Shown here piece after piece: positions 21,798 through 32,447 of a stretch of 64,000 bases of DNA. Within the stretch, counting starts at the first letter, position 1; every line of letters starts with the position of its first letter. The notes below the pieces were generated by a model. The model was not told the DNA's origin. It worked only from the letters and a program-made list of their open reading frames with translations, and searched no databases. The stretch lies in contig KN832885.1 of assembly GCA_000827325.1 (NCBI GenBank), positions 1-64,000 on the forward strand. Direction: 5' to 3'. Position numbers and translations under genes: made by a program. Origin of the DNA: Oidiodendron maius Zn. Taxonomy: Eukaryota; Ascomycota; Leotiomycetes; Myxotrichaceae.

Positions 21798-23958
21798 TCA
21801 TGCCGCATCAACTTGTCTCTCCTCCTTTACCTTCTCTCTTTCCTTTACACGTTCCGCCCTCGATGCCCTCCAACCCATTCCCAAATACCACTCGGCAACC
21901 AAAAACGGCACACATGCCACCGTAATCAAACCCAACCCCAGAAAGCTCGGTCCGACTCCTAAACTTGCGATCATCTTCTCAATGAATGCCACTCCGACGG
22001 CACCTAGTGTGCATCGCACTAGATTATTTATCGCCGTGCTGGAGGCACCGTTCCCGGGGCACAAATCCGACACAAGAGTCTGATTAACTGCGAAGATGGC
22101 GTTGGATGTAGCAGCGATATAGAATTGGAAGAGAAGGGGTACGGCAATTGAGCCGGGCTTTGCGGTGAAGGCTGGAAAAGCAAGGGTCCAGCCATAGATA
22201 GAGGTACTTAGGATGAATACGACAACAATCCACCAAAGGTTGCGGAGACGGGCTCGTTCAATTGGGAAGTCATCTGGGAGGTCCTTTTTGGAGAGCTTGT
22301 AGCCCTCTGGAAGGCTATGGAAGGATTTGTACTCACTTTCCGTGAATGCGTAGTCCCTGTTCATGAGTTTGCCGATGATGGTTGAGCCGACGATGGTGCC
22401 CAAGCCTGATAAACCACAGCAAACTCAGTATTAGTTTCCAAAGTGTACATTAACAGGCTTGGGCCAAGACATACCATTAGGAAGGAAGGCAAGGCCAAGC
22501 AAGAGCTCATTGAGATGGTAGCGTTCTTTGAAGAGGCTCGTAGTGCTTGACGTGACCATACTCCAGATCGCGTATACCACCCCTCCAAATATCAAGCTCG
22601 TAAGAACATCCTTTTCCATCAATAATTTCACCGGTTTTACAAAGGTTATCAACGCAACCTTTGGCAAATCAAAATTCTCATCAGGATCAACCATATAAGG
22701 TGGCTCCTTCTTGAATTTGCGAATAAGAGGTTGGTGGATACCTTTTAGCCGTAGAGAGCCATTTCCGGCAATGCTTCGCAGGGTTTCTGGCAAGTAGACG
22801 ATGATAAGGCCAAGCACTAAAGCGGAGAGAATAAGTAGGAAGACGAAAATGGACCTGCAATGATGGCGGAAGAATGAGCCTCTAACCATTGGGGAAGGAC
22901 ACTTCAAATGTTACCTGAATCCAAAAGAGCCCGCCAAAAGACCACCAAGAACGGGACCAATCGCTATGCTAAAATTTCGAACTATGCGCAAGTCGGTAGC
23001 CGTTCTCTCTGTAATGCGGTCGGAATGGGAAGACATACTAGCTTGATAAAAGCTGATAAAACCACCTCTCTCTGCTATAGGAGTAATGTCTTGAATGACG
23101 CCGTTTCCTTAAACATGAGTCATGCAATTCGCAAGATTATTTCTTTGGCTATCACGTACCAATACTAACAGTTGAAGCACTCCCAGCTGCCTGTACTCCC
23201 CGGAAGATCAAAAGCATAGCGAAGTTTGGAGAAAAGCTAAGCGCGATATTGGCAACGATATAAAGAGAAAACGAGTAGATGTAGATTGGCCTGCGGCCAA
23301 GGATGTCGGACAATGAACCCCAGAACAGCGGCGATATTCCTTGGATGATTAGATAGGATGTAATAGTGAGTGAGACGGTATCTAGACCGACATGCAAGTC
23401 CTTTTTTTCTCTTTCTCAGCAAGATGTCGGGAGCGGTATGTATGAGGTTGATATGTCACTGTACCTTCGCAATCGCTCAAGAGATGGGAAATATATGTTT
23501 GAGGAAAGCCCGGAGAAGAGACCGGCAACACCAATAATGCAAACAAGGACCCATTTCTGCTTCCTGGAGAAGACATGATATGGTGGCTCAGACTGCCCTT
23601 GTGTTGTCTTCTCGGGAACAACAGGTACACCAAAGTAAGGATTCTTCAAGTTAATAGGCGTGCCTATCACTTGACCTGCGGTGAGGCCAACCTCTGGCGG
23701 GTATATTCCGGACTGCGTAGGTGGATGGTATATGCTAGTCGCGTTAAGGTTTCCGGGTCGTGTCCGTGACGGAGCGTTGAAATAGTAAGGCTCTGCGTCG
23801 AACTCTGTGTTGACTGTGATGATTCGTATGCCAGACCCAGTGGCCGTGTAAACTCCTTGGCCTATTTCTCTCCAGCCGTCGAGTGTTGTGAATCTCTGAG
23901 AGGCCCTCTTGGCCGCCATTGCCCATTGTGAAGACCGATCCATATCTTTGCACTGCAA
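21798..23958 (-). CDS. MFS transporter, DHA1 drug-exporter type
   Basis: Six exons: 23958-23465, 23410-23160, 23107-23039, 22981-22915, 22854-22475 and 22405-21798. The phases agree and give 622 aa. After a hydrophilic tail of about 135 residues come 12 helices. Helix 1 has VLVCIIGVAGLFSGLSSNIY, motif A is GSLSDILGRRP (about residue 196), GVQAAGSASTVSIGNGVI follows, then the antiporter motif SIAIGPVLGGLLAG. The second half starts KLLMEKDVLTSLIFGGVVYA. It resembles fungal Flr1/Qdr-like proton antiporters exporting drugs or metabolites at the plasma membrane. Intron 1 is uncertain: its acceptor (AAAG, at 23411) is next to an A7 run and the more obvious AG at 23401 breaks the frame. The neighbouring oxidase and P450 suggest product export (inference). 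Confidence 0.85.
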
Positions 23959-25578
23959 AGCAACTATATCGCCAGAATGAGAGATAAAAAGAAATAATGG
24001 AAGCCAGAATTCTGCGTCTGCAGCAATTTATGATGGTGGAAATATAGTTTATTATAAGGATAGAAGCTTTGAGAATAAGATTCTACAAATGGTGGAAGAA
24101 TATCTGAAGTAGCGGAGGTTAGTATGGAGGATATATAGATGAGAAGGATAAAAAGGTGCTATCTCTCTGCAAACTGGAATTTCCATGCTGAAACGGAATT
24201 CCGTCTCCTATCAAGTGGGTCTTTGGAGGAAGGCGCAGCACAAGACGTTTGCTTGGCAGGAACTTCTAACAGTGCCGGTTTTGAGGCCGACATGCCAATG
24301 CCGAATCTTGGCGATGAGAACAGTGCGTGTTATGAGGCTGACATACTAATGCCGGAGCGCCTAATGAAACGGTCATCAGATTTTCAGCTTTTTGGAGCTC
24401 AATAGCTGGGCTGTTTAATATAAAGAGTAGCAACTGGTTGGAAATAACGAAACCTCTAGGCACAATCAAATTCATACCCACAGAATGGTTGTGCTTATGC
24501 CTTACATTTTCGACAAGCAATATTGATCAGAATCACATCCGCGTCGCCGAAGAAGACAGATATTTTAGCGCTCTGGCTTGGCTATAGTTACCAAATGGAT
24601 GGTGGTGACTAGTGCGGATCAGCATGTTCCAATGCCAGCCGGGTATTGACACGGCATATGTCTTTAAAACATCGAACAGACCTACGCTATTAAACTGCGC
24701 CGGATTTTTGTGGGTTCTTAGGCACATAGGTGGGCAGCACCCTTGCTTAATATGTTTTGATCTCCCACCAAGACGCCAAGACACGAATAGCACAGTCAGC
24801 AAAACTTCAGTGACATCTCGGTGACATTCTCTGTGACACTCGGATGCTGCCAAGAACAAAAGTAGCTAATGCGACATTAGCTTAGGGATACGAGTGATGA
24901 TGTCGGCTGAAGAACGTTCCGTGAAGTTTTAGATTCATTTGTGTCGGAGGTTCGATCTTGACATTCAAGTGAGAGGCCACTCCATGTGCCATAGCGCGTG
25001 AAGGAGGAAGCGTTCTTTACGCAGGACTCAATCGATGTCAATGCTCATGACTAGTGCGCCATTGAGGCATAGCAGCTCATGCGTCTCTCTGCCCAAGCCA
25101 TTACATGAGTACCGGAGAAGTCATAACGTGAGTTAATTGGCTCTGCTGGGCGCGAAGGACTCATTATCAGTACAGCAAAACTGACCAGAAATTCTAAGGT
25201 TAAAGGTTATTTTATGGCTTTCTCCTGTCTGGTACCAGGCCCCCGTTTCCCTTTCGTTCCCCTAGAGTATCTTGGAACTAATCACTAAACTAGTTTGAGC
25301 GTTCTCTGGGATCTAATTCCTATTCCGCGCCGCGCGCCGCGCGTCGCCTACTCTCCTCTCACTGACGTCCATCATTGTCTTAGGCTGATCTATACTATTT
25401 TCTAGACTCTATGAAGGTCGGACTTTTTGGCTTCCCCATAAGGATATCATAGGCCTTGGCGACTGACGGATCGGCGAACGGATTTTGAGTTATTTTAATT
25501 CCAGGAATCGAGTTCCTTGAGGGAAGTGTTGTAGGCCGTGGAGGGTTGGATTTCGGCTCCAAACAGGCTTGAGAGTGT
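23959..25578. other. Long intergenic region without a supported gene
   Basis: Upstream of the MFS gene. It has short ORFs only; one (24139-24405, plus) contains the small internal repeat annotated at 24268. GC-rich CGCGCCGCGCGCC at about 25326-25346 is the only other odd composition. No RNA gene seen. Confidence 0.5.
24268..24356 (+). repeat. Imperfect tandem repeat, two units of about 48 bp
   Basis: ACAGTGCCGGTTTTGAGGCC, GACATGCCAATGCCG and then a second copy ACAGTGCGTGTTATGAGGCT, GACATACTAATGCCG. In the plus frame this reads NSAGFEADMPMPN followed by NSACYEADILMPE. It could be a decayed repeat protein or a chance duplication. Confidence 0.5.
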
Positions 25579-26107
25579 CTAAATGTGTTCTGTGCGAAGA
25601 TTAGGATACTGTGGAAGCCTGTTAATGACCATCAAGTGCACTTTTGGACTTACTTTTGGATTCCGCGCTAAATCTTGTTGCTTCTTTCTCCTCAGGATCA
25701 GTAAGAGCACAGTGGTGATGATAGCCACGCTCGCTATATGGCTGTCAGCTGCGCTAGAATTTGAGCAATACTGAAAACGCACAAATACAACCAAGGGCAA
25801 TCAAAACCCTTTGCGCAACAGGTGACACTCCTTGGGCGTTTCTTATTGGCGTAGTAGTTGGGCTTATGGCGGTATTTGGTATGACACTTGCACTACCGCC
25901 CTGGTCTACCAAAGAGGGTCTAAATGTCCCTGACGACGCTGCAGCTGAGGTTACGGTTATTGTAACGAAGACTGTTGGGGCGATCGCTGTAGAGGGTTTC
26001 CGTAGGGAGCTTATGGATGATAATGAGCTTGGAAAGTCTGCCGTAAAGGTCGATCGGGGTAGGCTTGATGTGGCCGTCACAACTGCTGATGAAGCGGGCC
26101 TGATACT
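25579..26107 (-). CDS. Single-pass Ser/Thr-rich membrane protein, partial model
   Basis: An exon (about 26107-25792) encodes a Ser/Thr-rich stretch with TVFVTITVTSAAASSG and ends SPVAQRVLIAL. Splicing at 25791-25734 (GTTGTA...ATATAG) joins it to ASVAIITTVLLLILRRKKQQ, giving one membrane helix and a basic stop-transfer patch. This is the signature of fungal mucin-like/mid2-like surface proteins (SPVAQ-VLIA-G...). A further donor (GTAAGT) is at 25653. The extracellular N-terminal exons upstream (26170-26680) can be read only in pieces with stops, so the gene is either multi-exon or broken. The start and end given are the limits of what I can support. Confidence 0.45.
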
Positions 26108-27307
26108 GGACTCTGGACAGCTGAGTTAGTTTGAGGATCTAAAGGAGGTATATGCATTAGTGTTTAAAATTGGCTAACCTGGTGGGCTTGACGATGTGCT
26201 TCCTTCATCCCTATCGTAGTCGTCGCCATCCCTATTGTCCGGGAGGCCGCTGTCCTCCCTCATTCGTAAGGGATGTGGCCCTTGTTTTTGGCACTCTGAC
26301 GACATTGGAATATCGGTGGTTTCTTTAAGGTGGATGCTGCTCAGCTTCATACTTGGAGTCTGTTGACAAAGGATTAAGAGAGAGATTCGTAAAAGTGCAT
26401 GCAAGCTTGACGAGCGAATGGATTGTGAGTTCCAGACAGCTTGAGCATTGGAGTAAGAGCACCGGGAATGAATGACATCGCCCCACTTCGAGGGTTTGGA
26501 ATTCGAAGCACTCCATGCCTCACGGCACGTGTACTGAACCATATGTGGTTGCCAAGCCTGGCTCAGTCGGCATTTGAAAACACAGGGACTGGAGCGGCTG
26601 GGTTCGCACAGCCCACATACGTTACCGTGCGGTTGGTATGGCACAATAACCTAAATTGTTTGCAGCCGAATGCCGAATGCCTGCCTGTTTCCTTATTCTT
26701 TTCCACTAGGAGTAGAGAAATATAAACACTTGGCTACACTCCGTTTCGGGGAAGGGCAGTGTCCGCGACCTTCACTGTATAAGAGGTCATATTAAAGAAT
26801 AAGTTAAATAAAATCATGTAATGTAATGTTCTCTTGTAGTGCCATTTTAGACTTAGCTGGGCAGTATGCCTCCGAGCTCCCCAGTGTTCAATCCATTCTA
26901 CTCCAACTCAGACAGGCCGCTTTGTCCCAGTCTGATCCGTCCGACACTTGACATGATGCTGGCTATACCTATCCATACCACGTCGCCTAGGCGAGAACAT
27001 TGCCGTAACCCGTTGGTCGATCACCTGAGCCAAGTGTTTCATTGCTATTTGCATGACCTTGGCAACATCATTAAGTTGTGCCTCAAACCTATAATGCAAC
27101 ATCGCGACTCCATCCTAAGTATTGATATCTTCAAGATATCATCACGATATAATGACCTGTCTATTGATATGAGGCAGATTGAAAACTGGATTTGTTACAT
27201 ATCTTTCTAATTGGCATCTAAAGACATGATGTGCTAAGTTCCTATAAATGCTGAACAGTTTCTCTTCTCAAAACGCAGAGTCTCATTGACCTTTCTCCAA
27301 TTTCAAA
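26108..27307. other. Intergenic or unresolved upstream exons
   Basis: Minus-strand ORF 26644-26174 may overlap N-terminal exons of the membrane protein; one frame contains GCANPAAPVPVFSN. ORF 26866-27210 (plus) has no known motif. A TATAAA-like element lies near 27242, about 65 bp before the beta-propeller gene start. Confidence 0.4.
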
Positions 27308-28483
27308 ATGAAGTACCAATCATCATTACTTCTCTTTCTAACCGCGTCTTCCCTTGCCAATAATATTACGACTTATCGCGTTGGCAATACCATCCCATGG
27401 AGCCCCAAGACTCCAGGCTCCGTCGACCAGAGCACCATCTACAATGGAACATACTACCTGTCCGATCGTACCAATGCGGGAGTTCATGTAGTCAATCTCA
27501 CTACCAAAACCCAAACTGCTTTAATCACCGGATTTGCGACCAACTTCGTGAACGGGAGTCTCAGCCCGGACGTTTCCGGACCGAACGGTCTTATAGTCCT
27601 GCCTGATCGCAACGAGCTGTATGTTGGCGATGGACATGGTACTGTCCGAGTGATAAATCTCCGCACCAACCGCGTGGTCGCGAACATAAGCACGGGAAGT
27701 AAGACGCGGGCGGATGAGTTCGCATACGACATGACCACAGGTACCATCGTGGTTACCAACCCGAATGAAGAAACTCCATATGTTTCCGTCATCAATGCAC
27801 AATCCCGGACCGTGACTAGCAAGATCATGTTTCCGAATGCGACTGAGCTCGAGCAACCGGTCTTCAACCCAGCTAGAAAGGAATTCTATGTCTCCGTCCC
27901 ATCCAATCCAACGAATCCAGGAGGAGAAATCGCCGTCTTGGATCTTCACAACAATACTATCTCCAAGGCATTCCCCGTTCCACAGTGTGTGCCTGCCGGA
28001 ATAGTCCTCGGTTCACCAAACGCACTCTTTATCGGATGCTCGGAGACGCAGATCGAGGAATTCGGCTACGCGGCGAGCTTCATTATGGATATGTCCACGG
28101 GCATTATCAAGTCCAACATCTCAGGCGTGGCGGGAGTAGACCAGGTGACATATTCTGCGTCAACTGGCTATTTTTATGCGTCGGCATACCTAGACTTGCC
28201 TAATCCCATCCTTGCCGTGATATCTTCTAACGGAAGTCTTGTCCAGGCAATCACGACTGATAACGTAACGGCCCATTCCGTTGCTGTAGATCAAGCTAGC
28301 GGTCTTGTGGCCGTGCCGATTCAGAAGAAGGGAATCGTGCTATATAATCTAGAGAATGGAACAGCTGCGGCAACAAGCTCAGGACCTTTGGCAAGACCAA
28401 CAAGTGGCGCAGGCCGTCCACTGGCAGTAAATGGGGCGGTATTGGTAGGGCTCTTAATTGTGACTTGGGTTATGAGTTTTTAG
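27308..28483 (+). CDS. Secreted GPI-anchored beta-propeller protein
   Basis: Single exon, 391 aa, intact. Signal peptide MKYQSSLLLFLTASSLANNI. The body shows repeated YVTN/NHL-type blades: DQSTIYNGTYYLSDRTNAGV, PNGLIVLPDRNELYVGDGHG, VRVINLRTNRVVANI, EFYVSVPSN and GEIAVLDLHNNTI, with many N-glycosylation sequons. The C-terminus has a Ser/Gly/Pro spacer and the hydrophobic tail LAVNGAVLVGLLIVTWVM, typical of a GPI attachment signal. Six- or seven-bladed propellers of this kind are wall or surface proteins in ascomycetes, sometimes lactonase-like; no catalytic set is recognised. Confidence 0.82.
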   Translation: MKYQSSLLLFLTASSLANNITTYRVGNTIPWSPKTPGSVDQSTIYNGTYYLSDRTNAGVHVVNLTTKTQTALITGFATNFVNGSLSPDVSGPNGLIVLPDRNELYVGDGHGTVRVINLRTNRVVANISTGSKTRADEFAYDMTTGTIVVTNPNEETPYVSVINAQSRTVTSKIMFPNATELEQPVFNPARKEFYVSVPSNPTNPGGEIAVLDLHNNTISKAFPVPQCVPAGIVLGSPNALFIGCSETQIEEFGYAASFIMDMSTGIIKSNISGVAGVDQVTYSASTGYFYASAYLDLPNPILAVISSNGSLVQAITTDNVTAHSVAVDQASGLVAVPIQKKGIVLYNLENGTAAATSSGPLARPTSGAGRPLAVNGAVLVGLLIVTWVMSF

Positions 28484-29374
28484 GCAATTCAATGCGAAAC
28501 AATCGTCGCTTTATGCTGTGAAATTGTATATCACGGGTTGCGTTAGTCTTATGAGGAATAGTACAGTATGGTTAGTACAGTACCTTCTAATCTTATCAAC
28601 ACGAGCTCTGCAAGGAGCGGCTAGGACAGCGGCCGCAGCAACCCCGTACTTCCGTAAGCCAACCGAAGGGGTAGCAGGACTGAGTCAAGTAGTTGACGAA
28701 GCCGCAGACGCAGCAATATGGTGTGAGCCGCCAGTTGGCCATACCCCGTAAACTGGGCAATACCATGAGCTGACAAACGTGCCGATATTACAAATATTGT
28801 CCTCCCAGCGGTCTGGACATGCTGTCATCTGAGCGTGATGCCCTGGGCCTCGGCGAAGAGCTTGAAAGCGAGCATGCTAATAGAGACGGCTGTAGCTAAA
28901 GGGAATGCGTTTTATTAGCTAGTACTAGGGTAGTCTCCCTTTGCCTTTGCCTTTGTTTTGTATTATTATTTATTTGCCGGCAAGTAATGCAAGTTAAGAG
29001 TCGACCTCTAAACTCATAGAAGGGCTTTAAAGGACGGTCTTGAATACATTGAAATTGTTTGTATATAGAGCAACACAAGCGCTTTAAAAAGAGATGCTAT
29101 TGGTGCGCTGGAGGTGCTAGCTGGTATATGCTTTGCCGTCCCGAAGATTGGCGAAAAGGCCGAGTCATAGGCCAAACAACATTGGCCAGTCTGTGCAGGC
29201 GAATACCCGAGCTCTCTGCATCATTGCAGATGACTATACCTTCAATTCAACCAGTGGTAAATGAATCCCATAGGGTAGCCTTGGGTTCTAGGCACGAAGA
29301 AAGGGAGTTGGATGCGAATGCCCTTGCACAGTGGGAAAGATCTTAGCCCCGGGTCTGCGGTAGATAGCCGGCCT
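28484..29374. other. Intergenic, nothing recognised
   Basis: ORFs of 60-95 codons only, without motifs. Leads into the LTR pair. Confidence 0.5.
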
Positions 29375-29571
29375 TGCTGGCCTCCTCGCTGAAGTGCCCA
29401 CCTGACCCGTAGACCATACATATTCGCGACAGCTCTATTTTGCTCTCCTTTCGTTTTCTTTTCTCCTCAGCTTATTCTCTTCATTATATCAATTGATAGT
29501 TGAATACATCTTTGAGTTCTTCACCTACGTGATCCTACGAACCGAGATCCCTTTCACCTTGAGTTGTTACA
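29375..29571 (+). repeat. LTR 3' portion, family L3, plus orientation
   Basis: Ends TTCACCTACGTGA, then GAGATCCC, TTGAG, TTGTTACA, and upstream has CTCCTCAGCTTATTCTCTTC and TTGATAGTTGAATACAT. These match, in order, the minus-strand copy at 29735-29941. The 5' end is not defined. The terminal ACA fits an LTR 3' end. Confidence 0.6.
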
Positions 29572-29734
29572 GTAACCTGTATATTAACCATTTACTAGCG
29601 AGCCACATAAGACCCTATCAAATTTTATTTAAGATTATTTGATCAAGTATATAGGATAGTACTACTATCCCCACCCCCCTTGAATAATTGTATATTCTCC
29701 ACTCTGTGGCTCAGCTTATTCTAACTGATAATAG

Positions 29735-29941
29735 TGTGACGGCTCAAGCCGAATGGGATCTCAGCGCGTAGGTCACGTAGGTGAAGGCAAAAGGTATATT
29801 CGACTATCAACTGTCGTAACGAGAGAACAAGCTAAGGAGAGAAGGAGAGCAGGAGAGCAGAGCTCTATATATACAGGCGACTAGTCGAAGCGGGGTCACA
29901 GGTAGCTGGCCAGGTGGATGATCTCAGCCAGTGCCGTGACA
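29735..29941 (-). repeat. Solo LTR, family L3, minus orientation, about 207 bp
   Basis: On the minus strand it starts TGTCACGGCACTGG, has a TATATATAGAGCTC box, CTTAGCTTGTTCTCTC, TTGATAGTCGAATATA and TTCACCTACGTGACC, and ends GAGCCGTCACA. TG...CA ends with short inverted repeats (TGTCACGGC/GCCGTCACA) define it as an LTR. It faces the copy at 29375-29571 across 163 bp of unrelated sequence. No clear 5-bp target duplication was found. Confidence 0.65.
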
Positions 29942-30092
29942 CTAAGGTACTATATACTAAAAAATATATCTATTATAGTAATGTGGCTTTACCCATCAGG
30001 TAAAGCAATGCATTTAAAGGGTTCAAAATAAAGGTTGTATTCAGTCTAAGGTTCTAATACAGCGCGATCCTATATAAATATATTCGATCGCT

Positions 30093-30154
30093 AGCCGGGA
30101 TGGATTTACCCCTAATCCGGCTGATGAGGGCAGTTGCCTTACCACCAAGGCAAC
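30093..30154. other. Two adjacent stem-loops
   Basis: AGCCGG (30093-30098) pairs with CCGGCT (30117-30122), and GTTGCCTT (30133-30140) pairs perfectly with AAGGCAAC (30147-30154) over a 6-nt loop. They lie 60-120 bp past the stop of the F-box/DUF7600 gene and could be 3'-UTR structure. The minus strand looks faintly tRNA-like but lacks a proper B box. Confidence 0.4.
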
Positions 30155-30215
30155 TACTAGTATATCCTCAAGGATATACCGACAAGTTAAAAAGGAGCAT
30201 TAAATCAACGTAAAT

Positions 30216-32447
30216 TCATATAGTCAGATCTTCTGTTTTCCTAGTCATGTGTTGTCTGTTCGTAGCGGGCATGACATTTACTATAGCCCCAAGGCTTTTT
30301 AGATGGAAGTCATCCCATTCCACATAGAGACCTTCTAGGCGGGACCTAGAAGGAATCTCTAGTCGGTTGAGCAAAGTATGTCGCTTTGAAAGGTCACACT
30401 GATAAACTCTTTCTCCTGGTACCCGAATGAACTATAAGATTTGAGTAAATTAAAGCATTAGACAAAAGACACTTAGAATTACTTACTCCAGCTAGTTGTA
30501 GCTCCCCATTTTTCACAAATGTAATTATATCCTTAACTTCTTTAGCTGTACGTTTAACAGTATAGCCCTCGGTGTTTTCTGTTTCAGAGTTATAAGCTGA
30601 AGGGCCAAGTCTTCTCATTTCTCCTGTATCGTAATAGCAATCAAGTGCTGATGTTTTAGAAAATTCTATCTCTGAAGTAACCGAGACTTTCGATAGTTCT
30701 GCTAGATTAGTAGCGTCTCTAAATAGACAGCATAAAGGCCGAAATCCAGAAATAGTACTGTTCGTACTTTTAACATAATTCTTATTTAATTGCAGATAGT
30801 CTTCAGGGATCCTTGGGAACCACAAGGCGTTATCCCGTACCGATATTGTTTTATTTGAGCTATTGGGAGACGAGGTATCCGCAACTGCAAGGCTCACCAT
30901 CTTGAATCCCTAATAGACCACTATTAGCAATAGATAGTGTGAAGTGAAGGAAGCCTTACGTCAAAACCTGCCTTTATAGCAGTGATAGGTTTATCTAACA
31001 CAAGGCGCCGCGTCTGGGGAACCCCCTCTGGATCCCCAAACCATTGTGATAGTTGCCTAGTAGGAGTAACGAACTGTATAGCGTGAATGCCTCTTGACCC
31101 TACGGCTACAATAAAGCCTTGAAGTCCTATCATTTCTAGAGATGAACCCTTCCTACTTGTGTATCCTAAACATATCTCGGTCCCTTCGTTAGGTATGAAC
31201 TGTAGTCCTGTGATATAAGTCGTAGATCCGATTGAAATTATAGATATAATAATACGACGGAGATGAGCCGGAATAGAGGTAGACTGTGAATATAACTGGA
31301 AGCAGCCGTTCTCAAGGCTTCCATCTCTGCGATAGTCTATTCTTTGTTGAAATCCATGTACTTCTTTCCATCTAAGCTTGTTCTCATCCTTATCAAGTGG
31401 TAGTAATCCCTGACTATCTTTCCACTGTAAATGAATTATATCAGAGAGTGACTGTAGAAGACCCCAGATGCGCCGTCGATTCTGTAATCTTGGAGACTGA
31501 TCCTTTGCGATAGAGAAGTAAAGCGATTTCCAGTCAAGCTTATGCTTATATGTATATACCTCAAAGATAGGACCATGATCAAAGGGATCTTGAAATCGGG
31601 AGGCCCAGAAAGATTGTCCTAATCTTGAAGGAATTATTGTATTTAACTCCTTCGAGGTTAGAGCTAAACTCTTAACCCCATCCGTAGGTGTGCAAGCCAG
31701 AATAAGTTCCAAAATCTCAAAGGGAAATTTTGTGAAATAATTCGATATTGTGTCCCTACTAATAGCAAGCCTTGCTGGGCATCTTTCGATAGGCCATCTT
31801 ATCTCCTCGCTTTGCATTGGTAGTGAGTCTAGCTGCGAGCCTTGCAGATGTCGACTTATTTCTGGTACGTTCCAAGGATCTTCAGGATCACCTCTTTCTC
31901 CTTCATTCCAGTCCTGATCACATAAATTATAATGGTCTTGCTCGCCCCAAGGGTACGCATAAGTCAGCTTGATAATCCCTCCGTAGGTATGGCCAGGGCC
32001 CCAGCTCAAGAGAAAAGGGCAACTATCTCTCGGGCAAGAGCGGCAGGCCTCCACAAGACGTGAGATAGATATGGGCTCGGGGTGTAAAAACCGCGCGAGG
32101 AGAGAGTAACAGTTGGCATGCATAATAAAAGTGTCGACACCAAGTATATACGACACGTCGAAAAATGTGCCGCCAATACAAACTTCCTGATCGACATTCC
32201 AACTATGGCGGATCACTTCAGACAGCACGGGTTCATAAATGCCAGGTTCGGTTGTGACTTCAGCTCGGCGGTGCATGTTAGTATCTGCGTCTGGGCACAC
32301 ATAGGCGGATAAAGAGAGGCGCTGAGAAAGAGAGAGATGATGTGGCGCACACTTACTGGCACGAAAATCGTCCGCCCAGCCATACCGGTCACTTTTGTCA
32401 GTCCAGCCGGATACATCGTCGCCACATATAAGACAGCAATGGCGCAT
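30216..32447 (-). CDS. F-box protein with DUF7600 C-terminal domain
   Basis: Exons 32447-32357, 32263-30960, 30900-30487 and 30431-30216; 674 aa with phases agreeing. Intron 1 (32356-32264) has GTAAGT and TACTAAC but is 93 nt, so it stays open if unspliced. The N-terminus MRHCCLICGDDVSGW and WADDFRA is typical of this group and contains a small CxxC element. An F-box-like segment FTKFPFEILELILACTPTDG, SLALTSKELN lies near residue 250. The C-terminal half includes GLQFIPNEGTEICLGYTSRK and IVAVGSRGIHAIQFVT, the DUF7600 core, a beta-rich domain presumably for substrate recruitment to an SCF ligase. The upstream in-frame ATG at 32606 would add 53 low-complexity residues and is rejected. Last two exons are less conserved and so less certain. 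Confidence 0.78.

Noticed and set aside
24268-24356. CRISPR-like repeats
   Set aside because: Only two diverged adjacent units with no spacers, in a eukaryotic genome.
30089-30170. Possible tRNA on the minus strand
   Set aside because: The segment has a tRNA-like A-box resemblance and stems, but no GGTTCRANNCC B box and no proper anticodon arm.
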